A stretch of DNA of 64,000 nucleotides. Origin: UBA966 sp046350355 (GTDB taxonomy: Bacteria; Planctomycetota; Phycisphaerae; Phycisphaerales; SM1A02). The stretch lies in assembly GCA_046350355.1 (NCBI GenBank), contig JAXMAN010000002.1, positions 620,001 to 684,000 on the forward strand. Reading direction: 5' to 3'. Shown in pieces: positions 25,627 through 33,219 of this stretch. Both the position numbers and the translations under genes were made by a program. Position 1 is the first letter of the stretch, and each line of letters begins with the position of its first letter. Under the pieces are notes generated by a model, which had not been told where the DNA came from, ran no database searches, and was given only the letters and a program-made list of their open reading frames with translations.

Positions 25627-26895
25627 TCACTGCTGGACGCGGTGGAAGAAGTCGCCGCTGGGCTCGGAGATGTGGCAGGTCGTGCACTCCTCGATGCGCT
25701 CGCTCGAGCCGGTCAGGCGCTGGTACAGGTAGTTGTCGAGCTGGTTGGTCGACTGCACCATCGCGTGCGGCGGGCCGTGGCAGCTCGTGCAGCGCACGCC
25801 GCCGTGGCCGACCGACTCCTTGAAGAGCTTGCCGGGCTGCTCGAACTCCATGCCGCCGTCGTGGTGGCAGCTCCCGCACCGGGGCTCGTCCACCCACGGG
25901 GTGCGCGCGGTGGAGCCCATCGACTCCATCGAGCCGTGGCACTGCGTGCAGCCGATGCCGCGGGCGGCGTGCAGGTCGCGCTGGCACTGCGAGCGCACGC
26001 CGGGGTGGCACGCGTAGCAGCTGTTGGAGAGCCCGAGTGAGCCCACGCGCGGCGCGTGCGAGGCGTGCATCGCGGCGGAGAGCGTCTTCACGCCCGGGAC
26101 GCCGGGGGCACCCAGCGCCGGATCGGCGTGGCACGCCGCGCACAGGACCGGCTTCTGGTCGATCAGGTGCGTGCCGTGCAGCCGGTCGTGGTCGGAGAGG
26201 AAGGACGAGGCGATCGACCCGCCGTCCGCGCCGTGGCAGAAGCTGCAGCTCATCTCGCTGGAGACGGGGATCACCGGCGGGGCGTAGGCGGTGCCCATCG
26301 GGCCGGAGGCGCTGATCAGCGCGAGCGGATAGGGCTCGATGCGCCCCTCGTCGTCGGAGGAGAGGATCGGGGTGCCGACCGCCTCGAAGATGCCGTGGCC
26401 GGTGGCGTTCATCGTGCCACTGGTGCCCTTGCCGCCCAGGCCGATGCCCGGGGGGAGGGTCACGCCGAAGGTGGCGGGGGCGTAGACCCAGAAGTTGGTC
26501 TGGTCCGTCGAGCGCTGCTGCGCGGGGAGCGTGTAGCGGACATCGACGCCGGATTCCACGATCACCGGCGGATTGCCGCGCTGGATGAGCTGCGCGCGGA
26601 TCGAGTTGAAGGGAGGCAGGATGCAGAACTCCGAGTAGTCCTCCTGCATGCAGTGCATGCCCAGCTCGTTCACGGCGAAGAGCGCGTAGTTGCCGTCGGG
26701 CGGGGCGGGCGCGGGGCTCGGCGCGGGATGCGGCGCGGGCAGCGCGCGCGCGACGGCCGCGGCGGCGCCCAGGCCAAGCAGTGCGAACGCGAGCGTCGGC
26801 GCAAGGCGGCGCCGGCGTCGAGGCGCGTGCGGCGGGCTCGTTCGGGCGTCCGGGGCAGGGGTCTGCTGCGTGTCGCGCGGCGTTCGGTGCGTCAT
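25627..26895 (-). CDS. Seven-haem c-type cytochrome, membrane-anchored or secreted
   Basis: 422 residues. One N-terminal hydrophobic segment at about 32-52 follows an Arg-rich start, so it is exported and perhaps anchored. A Pro/Ala linker precedes a domain with no haem motif (about 70-225). CXXCH motifs then read CSFCH, CAACH, CYACH, CTQCH, CGSCH, CTSCH and CTTCH: seven covalent haems, in the style of planctomycete cytochromes. It probably carries electrons in the periplasm. The ATG is preceded by a strong AAGGAG ribosome site. It lies just downstream of the feo genes but is separated from them by 222 bases, so coupling to iron is only suggestive. Confidence 0.88.
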   Translation of the reverse strand: MTHRTPRDTQQTPAPDARTSPPHAPRRRRRLAPTLAFALLGLGAAAAVARALPAPHPAPSPAPAPPDGNYALFAVNELGMHCMQEDYSEFCILPPFNSIRAQLIQRGNPPVIVESGVDVRYTLPAQQRSTDQTNFWVYAPATFGVTLPPGIGLGGKGTSGTMNATGHGIFEAVGTPILSSDDEGRIEPYPLALISASGPMGTAYAPPVIPVSSEMSCSFCHGADGGSIASSFLSDHDRLHGTHLIDQKPVLCAACHADPALGAPGVPGVKTLSAAMHASHAPRVGSLGLSNSCYACHPGVRSQCQRDLHAARGIGCTQCHGSMESMGSTARTPWVDEPRCGSCHHDGGMEFEQPGKLFKESVGHGGVRCTSCHGPPHAMVQSTNQLDNYLYQRLTGSSERIEECTTCHISEPSGDFFHRVQQ

Positions 26896-26900
26896 GGTCG

Positions 26901-26906
26901 CTCCTT
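26901..26906 (-). promoter_or_regulatory. Strong ribosome binding site of the heptahaem cytochrome
   Basis: AAGGAG on the minus strand, five bases before ATG 26895. It fixes the start although the protein begins with an Arg-rich stretch. Most genes here lack so clear a site. Confidence 0.7.
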
Positions 26907-27051
26907 GCTTCGGTGGCGTGACGGACGAACGGACCGTCGGCGCGGATTGGAGCAGAGGATGCCCGCATGAAGTTTCCCGGGCGAGCGCTCATTGCGCGTG
27001 CGATTCGCGATTAGTTCCCGAAGGAAGATGCCGGAACTGAAGGCGGTGAAA

Positions 27052-27085
27052 TCCTGCCGGGGAAGCCTGGATTCCTGCCGGGGAA
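27052..27085 (-). promoter_or_regulatory. Two 13-bp direct repeats, 21 bp apart, upstream of the cytochrome gene
   Basis: TCCTGCCGGGGAA occurs at 27052-27064 and 27073-27085 on the plus strand, exactly two helical turns apart. The pair lies between the end of the feo operon and the cytochrome start. The arrangement suits a tandem activator or repressor binding site. Confidence 0.45.
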
Positions 27086-27117
27086 TGCCCGCGGCGCGCG
27101 GCGAAAAATCTGCGCGG

Positions 27118-27309
27118 CTACTTCCCCTTCACGGTGAGCGTCGCGCGCTTGGGCCGTGCGGCCGCCTTGCCGCTGCCGCATGCGCCGCAGGAGCTCGCCG
27201 CGTCGCCGCCCCCGCGCTTGGGAAGCAGCGGCCGCAGCACCGCGACGAGCGCGACCAGCGCGAGCGCGGTCACCGCCCAGGTCTGCCAGTCGTCCCAGGG
27301 AATGCCCAT
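27118..27309 (-). CDS. FeoB-associated Cys-rich membrane protein
   Basis: 63 residues. One membrane helix (residues 10-27, WAVTALALVALVAVLRPLL) precedes a short soluble tail with the SSCGACGSGK cysteine cluster. This is the layout of the FeoB_associated small-protein family that often follows feoB and may assist ferrous-iron passage. The ATG shares one base with the feoB TGA (TGATG), so it is translationally coupled. Confidence 0.85.
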   Translation of the reverse strand: MGIPWDDWQTWAVTALALVALVAVLRPLLPKRGGGDAASSCGACGSGKAAARPKRATLTVKGK

Positions 27310-29390
27310 CACGCCGCTCCCGCCGCGCCGGTGAGGAGCGCCGTGAGGTGGAAGGCCGCGAACGCGCCCAGGTACCCGACCGCGCTCATCCAGGCGAACT
27401 GCAGCGCGGGCCACTTCCAGGAGCCGGTCTCGCGGCGCGTGACCGCGAGCGTCGGCAGGCACTGCATCGCCAGCACGAAGAAGACGAGCGTCGCCGCCGC
27501 CGTCGGCAGCGTGAAGACGGGGGTGCCGTCGGCGCGCGGCATCTGCGCGACCTCCTTGAGGACGGAGTCGTCCTCGGCGTCGGAGCCGGCGCCCGAGAGG
27601 ACGCTCATCGTGCTGACGAAGACCTCGCGCGCCAGGAAGCTGGTCATCACCCCCACGGTGAGCTGCGGGTCGAAGCCCAGCGGCGCGAAGACGGGGGCGA
27701 CCGCCTCGCCGATGCGGCCGGCGAAGCTGTGCGCCTGCTGCTCGCGGGCGGCGAGGTGGTCCGCCTTCGCCTCCAGCGCGTGGGCCTGCGCCGCCACCTG
27801 CTGCGGCGCCTCGGTCGCCGGCGCGTCCGTCGTGGGCGCGGGCGCCTGCGCCAGCAGCGCGGCGGCCTGCTCGCGCAGCTGCGTCTCCTGCGCGGTGGGG
27901 GCGGCGCGCGGGTACGCGCTGAGCCACCACATGACGACGCAGATCGCCAGGATCGTGGTCCCCGCGTTGCGCAGGAAGACGCCGGCGCGGTCGTAGGTGG
28001 TGAGGAAGGCGTTGCGTAGGCTCGGCCACTTGTAGGTGGGCAGCTCGAGCACCATCGCGCGCGCAGGGCCGCGCAGGATCGTGCGCCGGGCGACGAGCGC
28101 GCTCAGCAGGCCCGCGCACGCGCCCAGCGCGTAGCACGCCGCGAAGGCGACGCCCGCGAACCACGCCGGCCGCCCCGCGCTCAGGATCCCGATGAGCAGC
28201 ACGTAGACGGGCAGCCGCGCGCTGCAGCTCATGAAGGGGGCGACCAGGATCGTCGCCAGCCGGTCGCGCGGATCCGGGATCAGGCGCGTGCTCATGATCC
28301 CCGGCAGCGCGCACGCGTGGCTCGAGAGCAGCGGCACGAAGGCGAGCCCGCTCAGCCCGAAGCGCGCCATCACGCGGTCGACCGCGAAGGCCGCGCGCGC
28401 GAGGTAGCCCGAGTCCTCCAGCAGCGTCAGCAGGAAGAAGAGCATGCAGATCTGCGGGAGGAAGACGAGCACGCCGCTGATGCCGGGGATGATCCCGTCG
28501 GCGAGGAGGCTCGTGAGCGCGCCCTCGGGCAGGGCGGCGCGGACGGCGTCGCCGGCGCGGCCGAAGAGGAGCTCGATGAGCTGCATCGGCAGCTCCGCGA
28601 GCAGGAAGATGCTCGCGAAGAGCGCGCCCATCATGAGCGCGAAGACCACGATCCCCAGCACCGGGTGCGTGAAGGCGATGTCGAGCCGGTCGCTGAGCGT
28701 GTCCTGCGGGTTCCCGCGCACCATCGTGCCCGGGGCGGCCGCGGCGGCGATGCTGTCCGCCCAGCTCGCCAGCTCCGCGGGCGAGGAGCCGACGGGCGGC
28801 ATCTTCTGGAGGCGCGCGACCATCGCGTCGGGGTCCATCGGCAGCGCCGCGACGGTGTCGAGCGCGACGTCGAGCGCGTTCATCCCCTCGCCGCTGCGCG
28901 CGCTCACCGCGACGACGGGGCAGCCCAGCAGCCGCGAGAGCATCGCCGGCTCGGGCGCCGCGCCGCGCTGGCGCGCGAGGTCCATCATGTTGAGCGCGAT
29001 CACCGCGGGGATGCGCCGCACCAGCGCCTGCGCCGCGAACTGCAGGTTGCGCCGCAGGTTGGTGGCGTCGACGACGATGAGCATCGCGTCGGGCTCGAAG
29101 CCGTCGATGCCGCCGTCGAGCGCGTCGCGGCAGATGCGCGACTCGGGGACATCGAGCGTCAGCGAGTACGCGCCGGGGAGGTCGATGAGCTCGAGCTCCG
29201 CACGGCCGTCGACGGTGCGGTGCACGCCGATGCGGCTTTCCACGGTCGAGCCGGGGAAGTTCGCGGTGCGCGCGCGCACGCCGCAGAGGCGGTTGAAGAG
29301 GGTCGTCTTGCCGGTGTTGGGGTTGCCCAGCACCGCCACGCGCGGCAGCGGCGCCTCGGGAGCGGCGGCGCTCGGACCCGCGCGCGTCAT
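27309..29390 (-). CDS. feoB: Ferrous iron transporter FeoB
   Basis: 693 residues. Inner-membrane Fe(II) transporter with an N-terminal G domain: G1 GNPNTGKTT (22-30), G3 DLPGAYSL, G4 NMMD, G5 SARSGEG. Membrane domain with two Gate segments (LPVYVLLIGIL, and FLAREVFVSTMSVL). An unusual Ala/Gln-rich loop of about 60 residues (AAALLAQAPAPTTDAP and onward) lies between the late membrane segments. Total length is somewhat short compared with 750-780 for common FeoB. ATG 29390 overlaps the feoA stop (ATGA); the longer upstream reading lies over feoA and was rejected. Confidence 0.95.
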   Translation of the reverse strand: MTRAGPSAAAPEAPLPRVAVLGNPNTGKTTLFNRLCGVRARTANFPGSTVESRIGVHRTVDGRAELELIDLPGAYSLTLDVPESRICRDALDGGIDGFEPDAMLIVVDATNLRRNLQFAAQALVRRIPAVIALNMMDLARQRGAAPEPAMLSRLLGCPVVAVSARSGEGMNALDVALDTVAALPMDPDAMVARLQKMPPVGSSPAELASWADSIAAAAAPGTMVRGNPQDTLSDRLDIAFTHPVLGIVVFALMMGALFASIFLLAELPMQLIELLFGRAGDAVRAALPEGALTSLLADGIIPGISGVLVFLPQICMLFFLLTLLEDSGYLARAAFAVDRVMARFGLSGLAFVPLLSSHACALPGIMSTRLIPDPRDRLATILVAPFMSCSARLPVYVLLIGILSAGRPAWFAGVAFAACYALGACAGLLSALVARRTILRGPARAMVLELPTYKWPSLRNAFLTTYDRAGVFLRNAGTTILAICVVMWWLSAYPRAAPTAQETQLREQAAALLAQAPAPTTDAPATEAPQQVAAQAHALEAKADHLAAREQQAHSFAGRIGEAVAPVFAPLGFDPQLTVGVMTSFLAREVFVSTMSVLSGAGSDAEDDSVLKEVAQMPRADGTPVFTLPTAAATLVFFVLAMQCLPTLAVTRRETGSWKWPALQFAWMSAVGYLGAFAAFHLTALLTGAAGAA

Positions 29391-29668
29391 GGCCGGTTCC
29401 GCGGATCGTCGGCGGGCAGCGGGGTGACGAGGATCTTCGAGGCGACCTCGCCCGAGAGCCCCAGCCGCGTCGAGTCGATCTGCACGATGCAGGGGGTGCC
29501 CGAGCGGCAGACCGTCACCTCGCACGCATGGTGCATGCCCATCGCATGCAGCAGGCAGCGGTCGCCCTCGGGGAGCGCGGTCAGCTCCGAGCAGTCGACG
29601 ATGGCGCGCTGGCCACGGCGAAGCTGGGTGAGGGGGATGCGGACGGGTTCGCGGGAGGACGCGCTCAT
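29387..29668 (-). CDS. feoA: FeoA-domain protein
   Basis: 93 residues. Small SH3-like cytosolic protein required for FeoB function. The core reads LRRGQRAIVDC, LLHAMGMHHACEVTVCRSG, then IVQIDSTRLGLSGEVASKILV, the usual FeoA strand order with the G-x-x-x-I-x-E/S-x-x-A end. ATG 29668 is chosen because the upstream in-frame reading overlaps the Fur-like palindrome and is Arg/Pro-rich without family similarity. Confidence 0.9.
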   Translation of the reverse strand: MSASSREPVRIPLTQLRRGQRAIVDCSELTALPEGDRCLLHAMGMHHACEVTVCRSGTPCIVQIDSTRLGLSGEVASKILVTPLPADDPRNRP

Positions 29669-29708
29669 GCCGGCGGGGCCGCGGGATGCCGCGGCAGACG
29701 GTCCATCG

Positions 29709-29729
29709 TATTGCGACTCAGTCTCAATA
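29709..29729 (-). promoter_or_regulatory. Fur-like operator upstream of feoA
   Basis: An almost perfect 10-1-10 inverted repeat: on the minus strand, arms TATTGAGACT and AGTCGCAATA around a central G, with one mismatch between arms. The TTGAGAC-x-GTC-x-CAA core resembles Fur-family boxes. It lies between the Bfd-like gene stop and the feoA start (40 bases upstream of the ATG), which is the expected site for iron repression of feoAB. Confidence 0.65.
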
Positions 29730-30083
29730 TCAAACGGCCGGGGGCGCGTTGGGCGCGGGGGGCGCGGGGGGCGCCGGCGGGGCCGCGGGTGCATCCCCGG
29801 ACGGCGCGCCCTCCTCCATCCCGGCGGGGCGCAGGCCCGAGCGCTTGTAGCTGGCGCGCTGGGTCGCGTACTCCTCGGGGCTCACCGGCAGGTCGGGGTT
29901 GCGGCCCGCCTGGAACTGCGCGTGCAGTCCGCGCAGGTAGGGGACGCACCACTGGCAGCCGGTGCCCGCGCCCAGGCACTCGGAGAGCTGGCTCGCCACC
30001 GTGGGCTGCTCGCGCTCCATGTAGTTCACGAGCTTGCGCAGGCTGACGCGGAAGCAGAGGCAGACATTGTCGTCGGGCTGCAT
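29730..30083 (-). CDS. Bfd-like [2Fe-2S] ferredoxin-domain protein
   Basis: 117 residues. Residues 8-46 give the Bfd fold signature: CLC (Cys8, Cys10) and CQWC (Cys43, Cys46), with about 32 residues between pairs. This is the spacing of bacterioferritin-associated ferredoxin and related NifU/NirB [2Fe-2S] domains. Bfd releases stored iron by reducing bacterioferritin. The Ala/Pro-rich C-terminal half (APPAPPAPPAP) is probably disordered. It sits directly upstream of feoA and 22 bases downstream of the coiled-coil protein gene. An iron-handling role is inferred from both domain and context. Confidence 0.85.
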   Translation of the reverse strand: MQPDDNVCLCFRVSLRKLVNYMEREQPTVASQLSECLGAGTGCQWCVPYLRGLHAQFQAGRNPDLPVSPEEYATQRASYKRSGLRPAGMEEGAPSGDAPAAPPAPPAPPAPNAPPAV

Positions 30084-30105
30084 CGTGGGAGTTCCGGTCG
30101 CGCGG

Positions 30106-31113
30106 TCAGGAGCCCGAGGCGGGCTTCGCGGCGCCCGGCTTCATCTTCTCGGCGGGGAGCATCGACTTGAGGTCGTAGTCGAAGCCGAACTCGACATAGG
30201 GGGCGACGAGCGGCGTGTTCTCGAAGGCGCCGGGCTCGGCGCGCGCGGGCGTCACGCGAATGCGTGGACGCACGACGCCGGTGATCGCGAGGTCGCCGAA
30301 GTCCATCATGTCGCCCTTGCGCACGCGCGAGAGCGCGCCCTGGTCGACGGTGATCGGCACGCGGAACTCGCGCAGTCCGTTCTTGAAGAGCAGCACGAGG
30401 CTGACGAGCCGGCCGTTGACATGCACCGAGGCGGGATCGATGCGGCCGACCCAGGTGAGGTTGCGGATCCAGTCGCGGTTGACCTTCACGCACCAGGGCT
30501 CGAGGCGGCGCAGGTGGTTGTCGAACTCCTGCTGCTGCTTCGGATTGGTCGGCGGCGGGGGCGCGCTGTCGAAGTTCGCGAGGTACTCCGCCTGCAGCGC
30601 GGAGAGGAGGCCGCCGGGTCCGAGATTCGGATCGGCGGGGACGAGCGCGTCGGGGTTGTCGGCGGTCGCGGGCGCGCCACCGGCGGGGGCCGCGCCACCC
30701 GTGGCTGTGCCGCCACCTGCGGCCGTGCCGCCGCCCGCGGCTGAGCCACCACCCGCGCTCGAACCGGCCTGCTTCAGGCGCGCCTCGAGTTCGGCGATGT
30801 GGGCGCGCGCGGCGTCGAGGTCCGCCTGCTTCTGCTTCTCCGACTGCTTGAGGCGGTCGATCTCCTGGCGGGCCTCGGCGAGGCTCTGCGGGACGGACTG
30901 CAGTTGCTCCTGGAGCTCCTTGTAGGCCGCCTTCATCATCGCGATCTCGGCCTTGAGGGACTGGATCTCGGCCGCGGTGTCCTGGGACCGCGCGTCCTTG
31001 CCGGAGGGCGCCGACGCCGGCGGCGTCGCGGCGGGGGGCGTCTGCTGGGCGAGCAGGGGGCCACCGGTGAACAGCGCGGTCGACAGGGCGATCAGGAGCG
31101 GCTGGGAGCGCAT
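30106..31113 (-). CDS. Secreted coiled-coil protein of unknown function
   Basis: 335 residues. A signal peptide (MRSQPLLIALSTALFTGG, then LLAQQ) is followed by a predicted coiled coil (about 45-120, Leu/Lys/Glu/Gln heptads such as EIQSLKAEIAMMKAAY). A Gly/Ala/Thr spacer (GGGSAAGGGTAAGGGTATGG) links to a compact C-terminal domain (about 180-335) with WCVKVNRDWIRNLTWVGRIDP and FKNGLREFRVPI. I do not recognise the family. Start at ATG 31113 because it gives a clean signal peptide. It is divergent from the large MoxR/VWA operon, sharing an 80-base region with a perfect palindrome, so the two may be coregulated. Confidence 0.7.
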   Translation of the reverse strand: MRSQPLLIALSTALFTGGPLLAQQTPPAATPPASAPSGKDARSQDTAAEIQSLKAEIAMMKAAYKELQEQLQSVPQSLAEARQEIDRLKQSEKQKQADLDAARAHIAELEARLKQAGSSAGGGSAAGGGTAAGGGTATGGAAPAGGAPATADNPDALVPADPNLGPGGLLSALQAEYLANFDSAPPPPTNPKQQQEFDNHLRRLEPWCVKVNRDWIRNLTWVGRIDPASVHVNGRLVSLVLLFKNGLREFRVPITVDQGALSRVRKGDMMDFGDLAITGVVRPRIRVTPARAEPGAFENTPLVAPYVEFGFDYDLKSMLPAEKMKPGAAKPASGS

Positions 31114-31141
31114 GCGCTGATGATAGAGAAACGCCGAAAAT

Positions 31142-31161
31142 ATGCCGGGCATGCCCGGCAT
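31142..31161. promoter_or_regulatory. Perfect 20-bp palindrome in divergent promoter region
   Basis: ATGCCGGGCATGCCCGGCAT equals its own reverse complement. It is flanked by AAAAT on the left and CATTTT on the right, the only A/T-rich stretch nearby. It lies 28 bases from the coiled-coil gene ATG (minus strand) and 32 bases from the DUF4175-like gene ATG (plus strand). It follows no gene end, so it is better read as a dimeric regulator operator than a terminator. Confidence 0.6.
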
Positions 31162-31193
31162 CATTTTCCGGAGTGCGCGCGTACGCTTTGGGC

Positions 31194-33212
31194 ATGGATC
31201 GCATCGAGATGCTGGTCGGGCTCGCCCGGCGCCGGCTCTTCGCGGAGGCCTGGCTCGCGCAGTCGCTGCGCGTGGCCGTGGTGCTCGCTGCCATCGCGCT
31301 GCTGCTGGTGGTGGAGCGGCGCCTGCTCGGCGCGGGCTCCTTCCTGGGAATCCCCTCGCGAAGCGCGCCCTTCCTGGCGCTGCTGTCGCTCGCGGTCGTC
31401 GCGCTCAGCGCGGGTGCGGGCGCCTTCCTCGCCCGCCGCGCGACGCGCTCGGTCGCGAGCGCCGCGCTCGAGGTCGACGCGCGCCTCGCCACGGGCGAGC
31501 GCTTCTCGACCGCGCTCGCGCTCGCCGGCGCGCCCGCCGTCGCCTCCGCCGATCCGTTCGCGCGCGCCGCCATCGCCGACGCCGTCGCCTACGCGGGTGG
31601 CCGCGATGTCCTCTCGCGCGTGCGCGAGTCCTTCTCCGTGCGCGCGCCGCACCGCTGGTGGATCGCGCCCGCGCTCCTGGTCGCGACGTTCGCCGCGTGG
31701 ATGGTCCTGCCCGAGCGCGCGCCGCTCGCCGCCCCGAAAGGCCCCGAAGCCGTCGCCGACGCGAAGCCCCCCGCGCCCATCCCCGAGCAGGAGCGGCTCA
31801 AGGAGATGGTCAAGCAGATCGAGCAGTCGCCCGAGCTCGCCGCCAAGCTCGACGCGGAGCTCGAGGCCGCCAAGCGCGACCTCGCCAATGACCCCAACGC
31901 CAAGCCGCGCTCCCCCGAGGAGGCCGGCCGCGAGGCGATGAAGCGCATGGCCGAGATGCAGCAGCGCCTGGAGGAGCTGCGCAACTCCCCCGAGGCGCAG
32001 GCCTCGAAGCAGCTCCAGGACGCGCTCAGCAAGCTTGAGCTGCCCGAGGGCAAGAACACCGCCACCGAGCTGGCCGAGGCGCTCAAGAAGGGCGACTTCC
32101 AGGCCGCCAAGGAGGCCGCGGCGCAGCTCGAGAAGGCGCTGAAGGAGAACTCGCTTTCCGCGGAGCAGCGCGAGCAGCTCGCGAAAGCGCTCGAGCAGAC
32201 CTCGAAGCAGCTCGACGCGCTCGCGAAGGACCCCTCCAAGCTCGCCGAGGCGCTGAAGCAGGCCGGCATGGACCCCGCGCTTGCGCAGAACGCGCAGGCG
32301 CTGAAGCAGGCGCTCGAGCAGTCCAAGGCGCTCAACGCCACGCAGAAGGAGCAGCTCCAGCAGATGGCGCAGGCCGCGCAGCAGGCGCAGCAGCAGATGC
32401 AGAAGATGGCGCAGCAGATGCAGTCGCAGGCATCCCAGTGCCGCAACCCGGGGCAGAACCAGAACGACCAGTCCCAGCAGGGCCAGCAGTCGCAGCAGGC
32501 GCAGAAGGGCCAGCAGGGTCAGCAGGGCCAGCAGGGGCAGCAGGGCTCGCAGCAGGAGCAGCAGCAGCAGGCCTCCGCCGCGCAGTCCTCGCAGGGCAAG
32601 TCGGGCGAGGGGCAGTCGGGCGAGAGCATGGAGTCGATGCTCTCCGAGGCCGAGGCGCAGAAGCAGATGCAGATGGCCGCGGAAGGTGCGCAGGGCCAGT
32701 GCCAGAACCCCGGCGGCATGTCCGAGAGCGAGGCGGACAGCGCGCTGCGCGCGAGCTCGTCCTCGCAGAGCGACGGCAACAGCGAGTCGACCAAGCAGGC
32801 CAACCAGGGCGGACGCGGCCAGGCCAAGGGCGCTGGACGCGAGATCCGCGAGACCGCCTTCGGCACGAAGTTCCAGAAGCAGAAGGGCAACAAGCAGGAG
32901 GGCGACGTGATCGCGCGCCAGCTCGTCGCGGGGCAGTCCCCCACGGGCGAGAGCAAGGTCGCGCTCTCCGAGGTCGCCGGCCAGATCGCGCCCGGCTACG
33001 AGCGCGGCTCCGAGGACGATCCGGTGCCCGCGCACCTGCGCGAGGTGCACAAGCGCTACTTCGGCGACCTGCGCAAGCGCTTCGAGGAGAAGGGCGTCGC
33101 GCCTGCCGCGCCGGCGGGGACCGCTGCGCCGGGCGGCGCCGCGCCGTCGGGTGGCGCCGCGCCCGCGGGAGCGCCCGCCGCCGCGCCCGCCTCGGGTGCC
33201 GGCGCCAGGTGA
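31194..33212 (+). CDS. DUF4175-like membrane protein with Gln-rich coiled domain
   Basis: 672 residues. Two or three membrane segments in the first 180 residues (VAVVLAAIALLLVV; FLALLSLAVVALSAGAGAFL; WWIAPALLVATFAAWMVL) precede a long helical, charged region (200-400) with repeated LAEALKKG-type and AKALEQ-type segments. A Gln/Gly-rich tract (about 405-470) is followed by a C-terminal domain (EIRETAFGTKFQKQKGNKQ, then AGQIAPGYERGSEDDPVP and an RKRFEEKG helix). The overall shape resembles DUF4175/planctomycete membrane proteins adjacent to MoxR-VWA operons. It heads the nine-gene operon. The protein's job is unknown. Confidence 0.75.
   Translation: MDRIEMLVGLARRRLFAEAWLAQSLRVAVVLAAIALLLVVERRLLGAGSFLGIPSRSAPFLALLSLAVVALSAGAGAFLARRATRSVASAALEVDARLATGERFSTALALAGAPAVASADPFARAAIADAVAYAGGRDVLSRVRESFSVRAPHRWWIAPALLVATFAAWMVLPERAPLAAPKGPEAVADAKPPAPIPEQERLKEMVKQIEQSPELAAKLDAELEAAKRDLANDPNAKPRSPEEAGREAMKRMAEMQQRLEELRNSPEAQASKQLQDALSKLELPEGKNTATELAEALKKGDFQAAKEAAAQLEKALKENSLSAEQREQLAKALEQTSKQLDALAKDPSKLAEALKQAGMDPALAQNAQALKQALEQSKALNATQKEQLQQMAQAAQQAQQQMQKMAQQMQSQASQCRNPGQNQNDQSQQGQQSQQAQKGQQGQQGQQGQQGSQQEQQQQASAAQSSQGKSGEGQSGESMESMLSEAEAQKQMQMAAEGAQGQCQNPGGMSESEADSALRASSSSQSDGNSESTKQANQGGRGQAKGAGREIRETAFGTKFQKQKGNKQEGDVIARQLVAGQSPTGESKVALSEVAGQIAPGYERGSEDDPVPAHLREVHKRYFGDLRKRFEEKGVAPAAPAGTAAPGGAAPSGGAAPAGAPAAAPASGAGAR
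32430..32600 (+). repeat. Gln/Gly-rich low-complexity tract
   Basis: Within the DUF4175-like gene, repeats of the form CAGCAGGG(C/T)CAGCAG encode QQGQQGQQG-type sequence. In-frame slippage here could vary protein length between strains. Confidence 0.65.
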
Positions 33213-33219
33213 CGCCGGC

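Noticed and set aside
27001..27117. Direct repeats as an origin or CRISPR-like array
   Set aside because: Only two short copies, no further units and no spacer pattern; better explained as a regulatory site.
32430..32600. CAG-rich repeats as a mobile or CRISPR element
   Set aside because: They lie in frame within a protein gene and encode a Gln/Gly tract; no flanking features.
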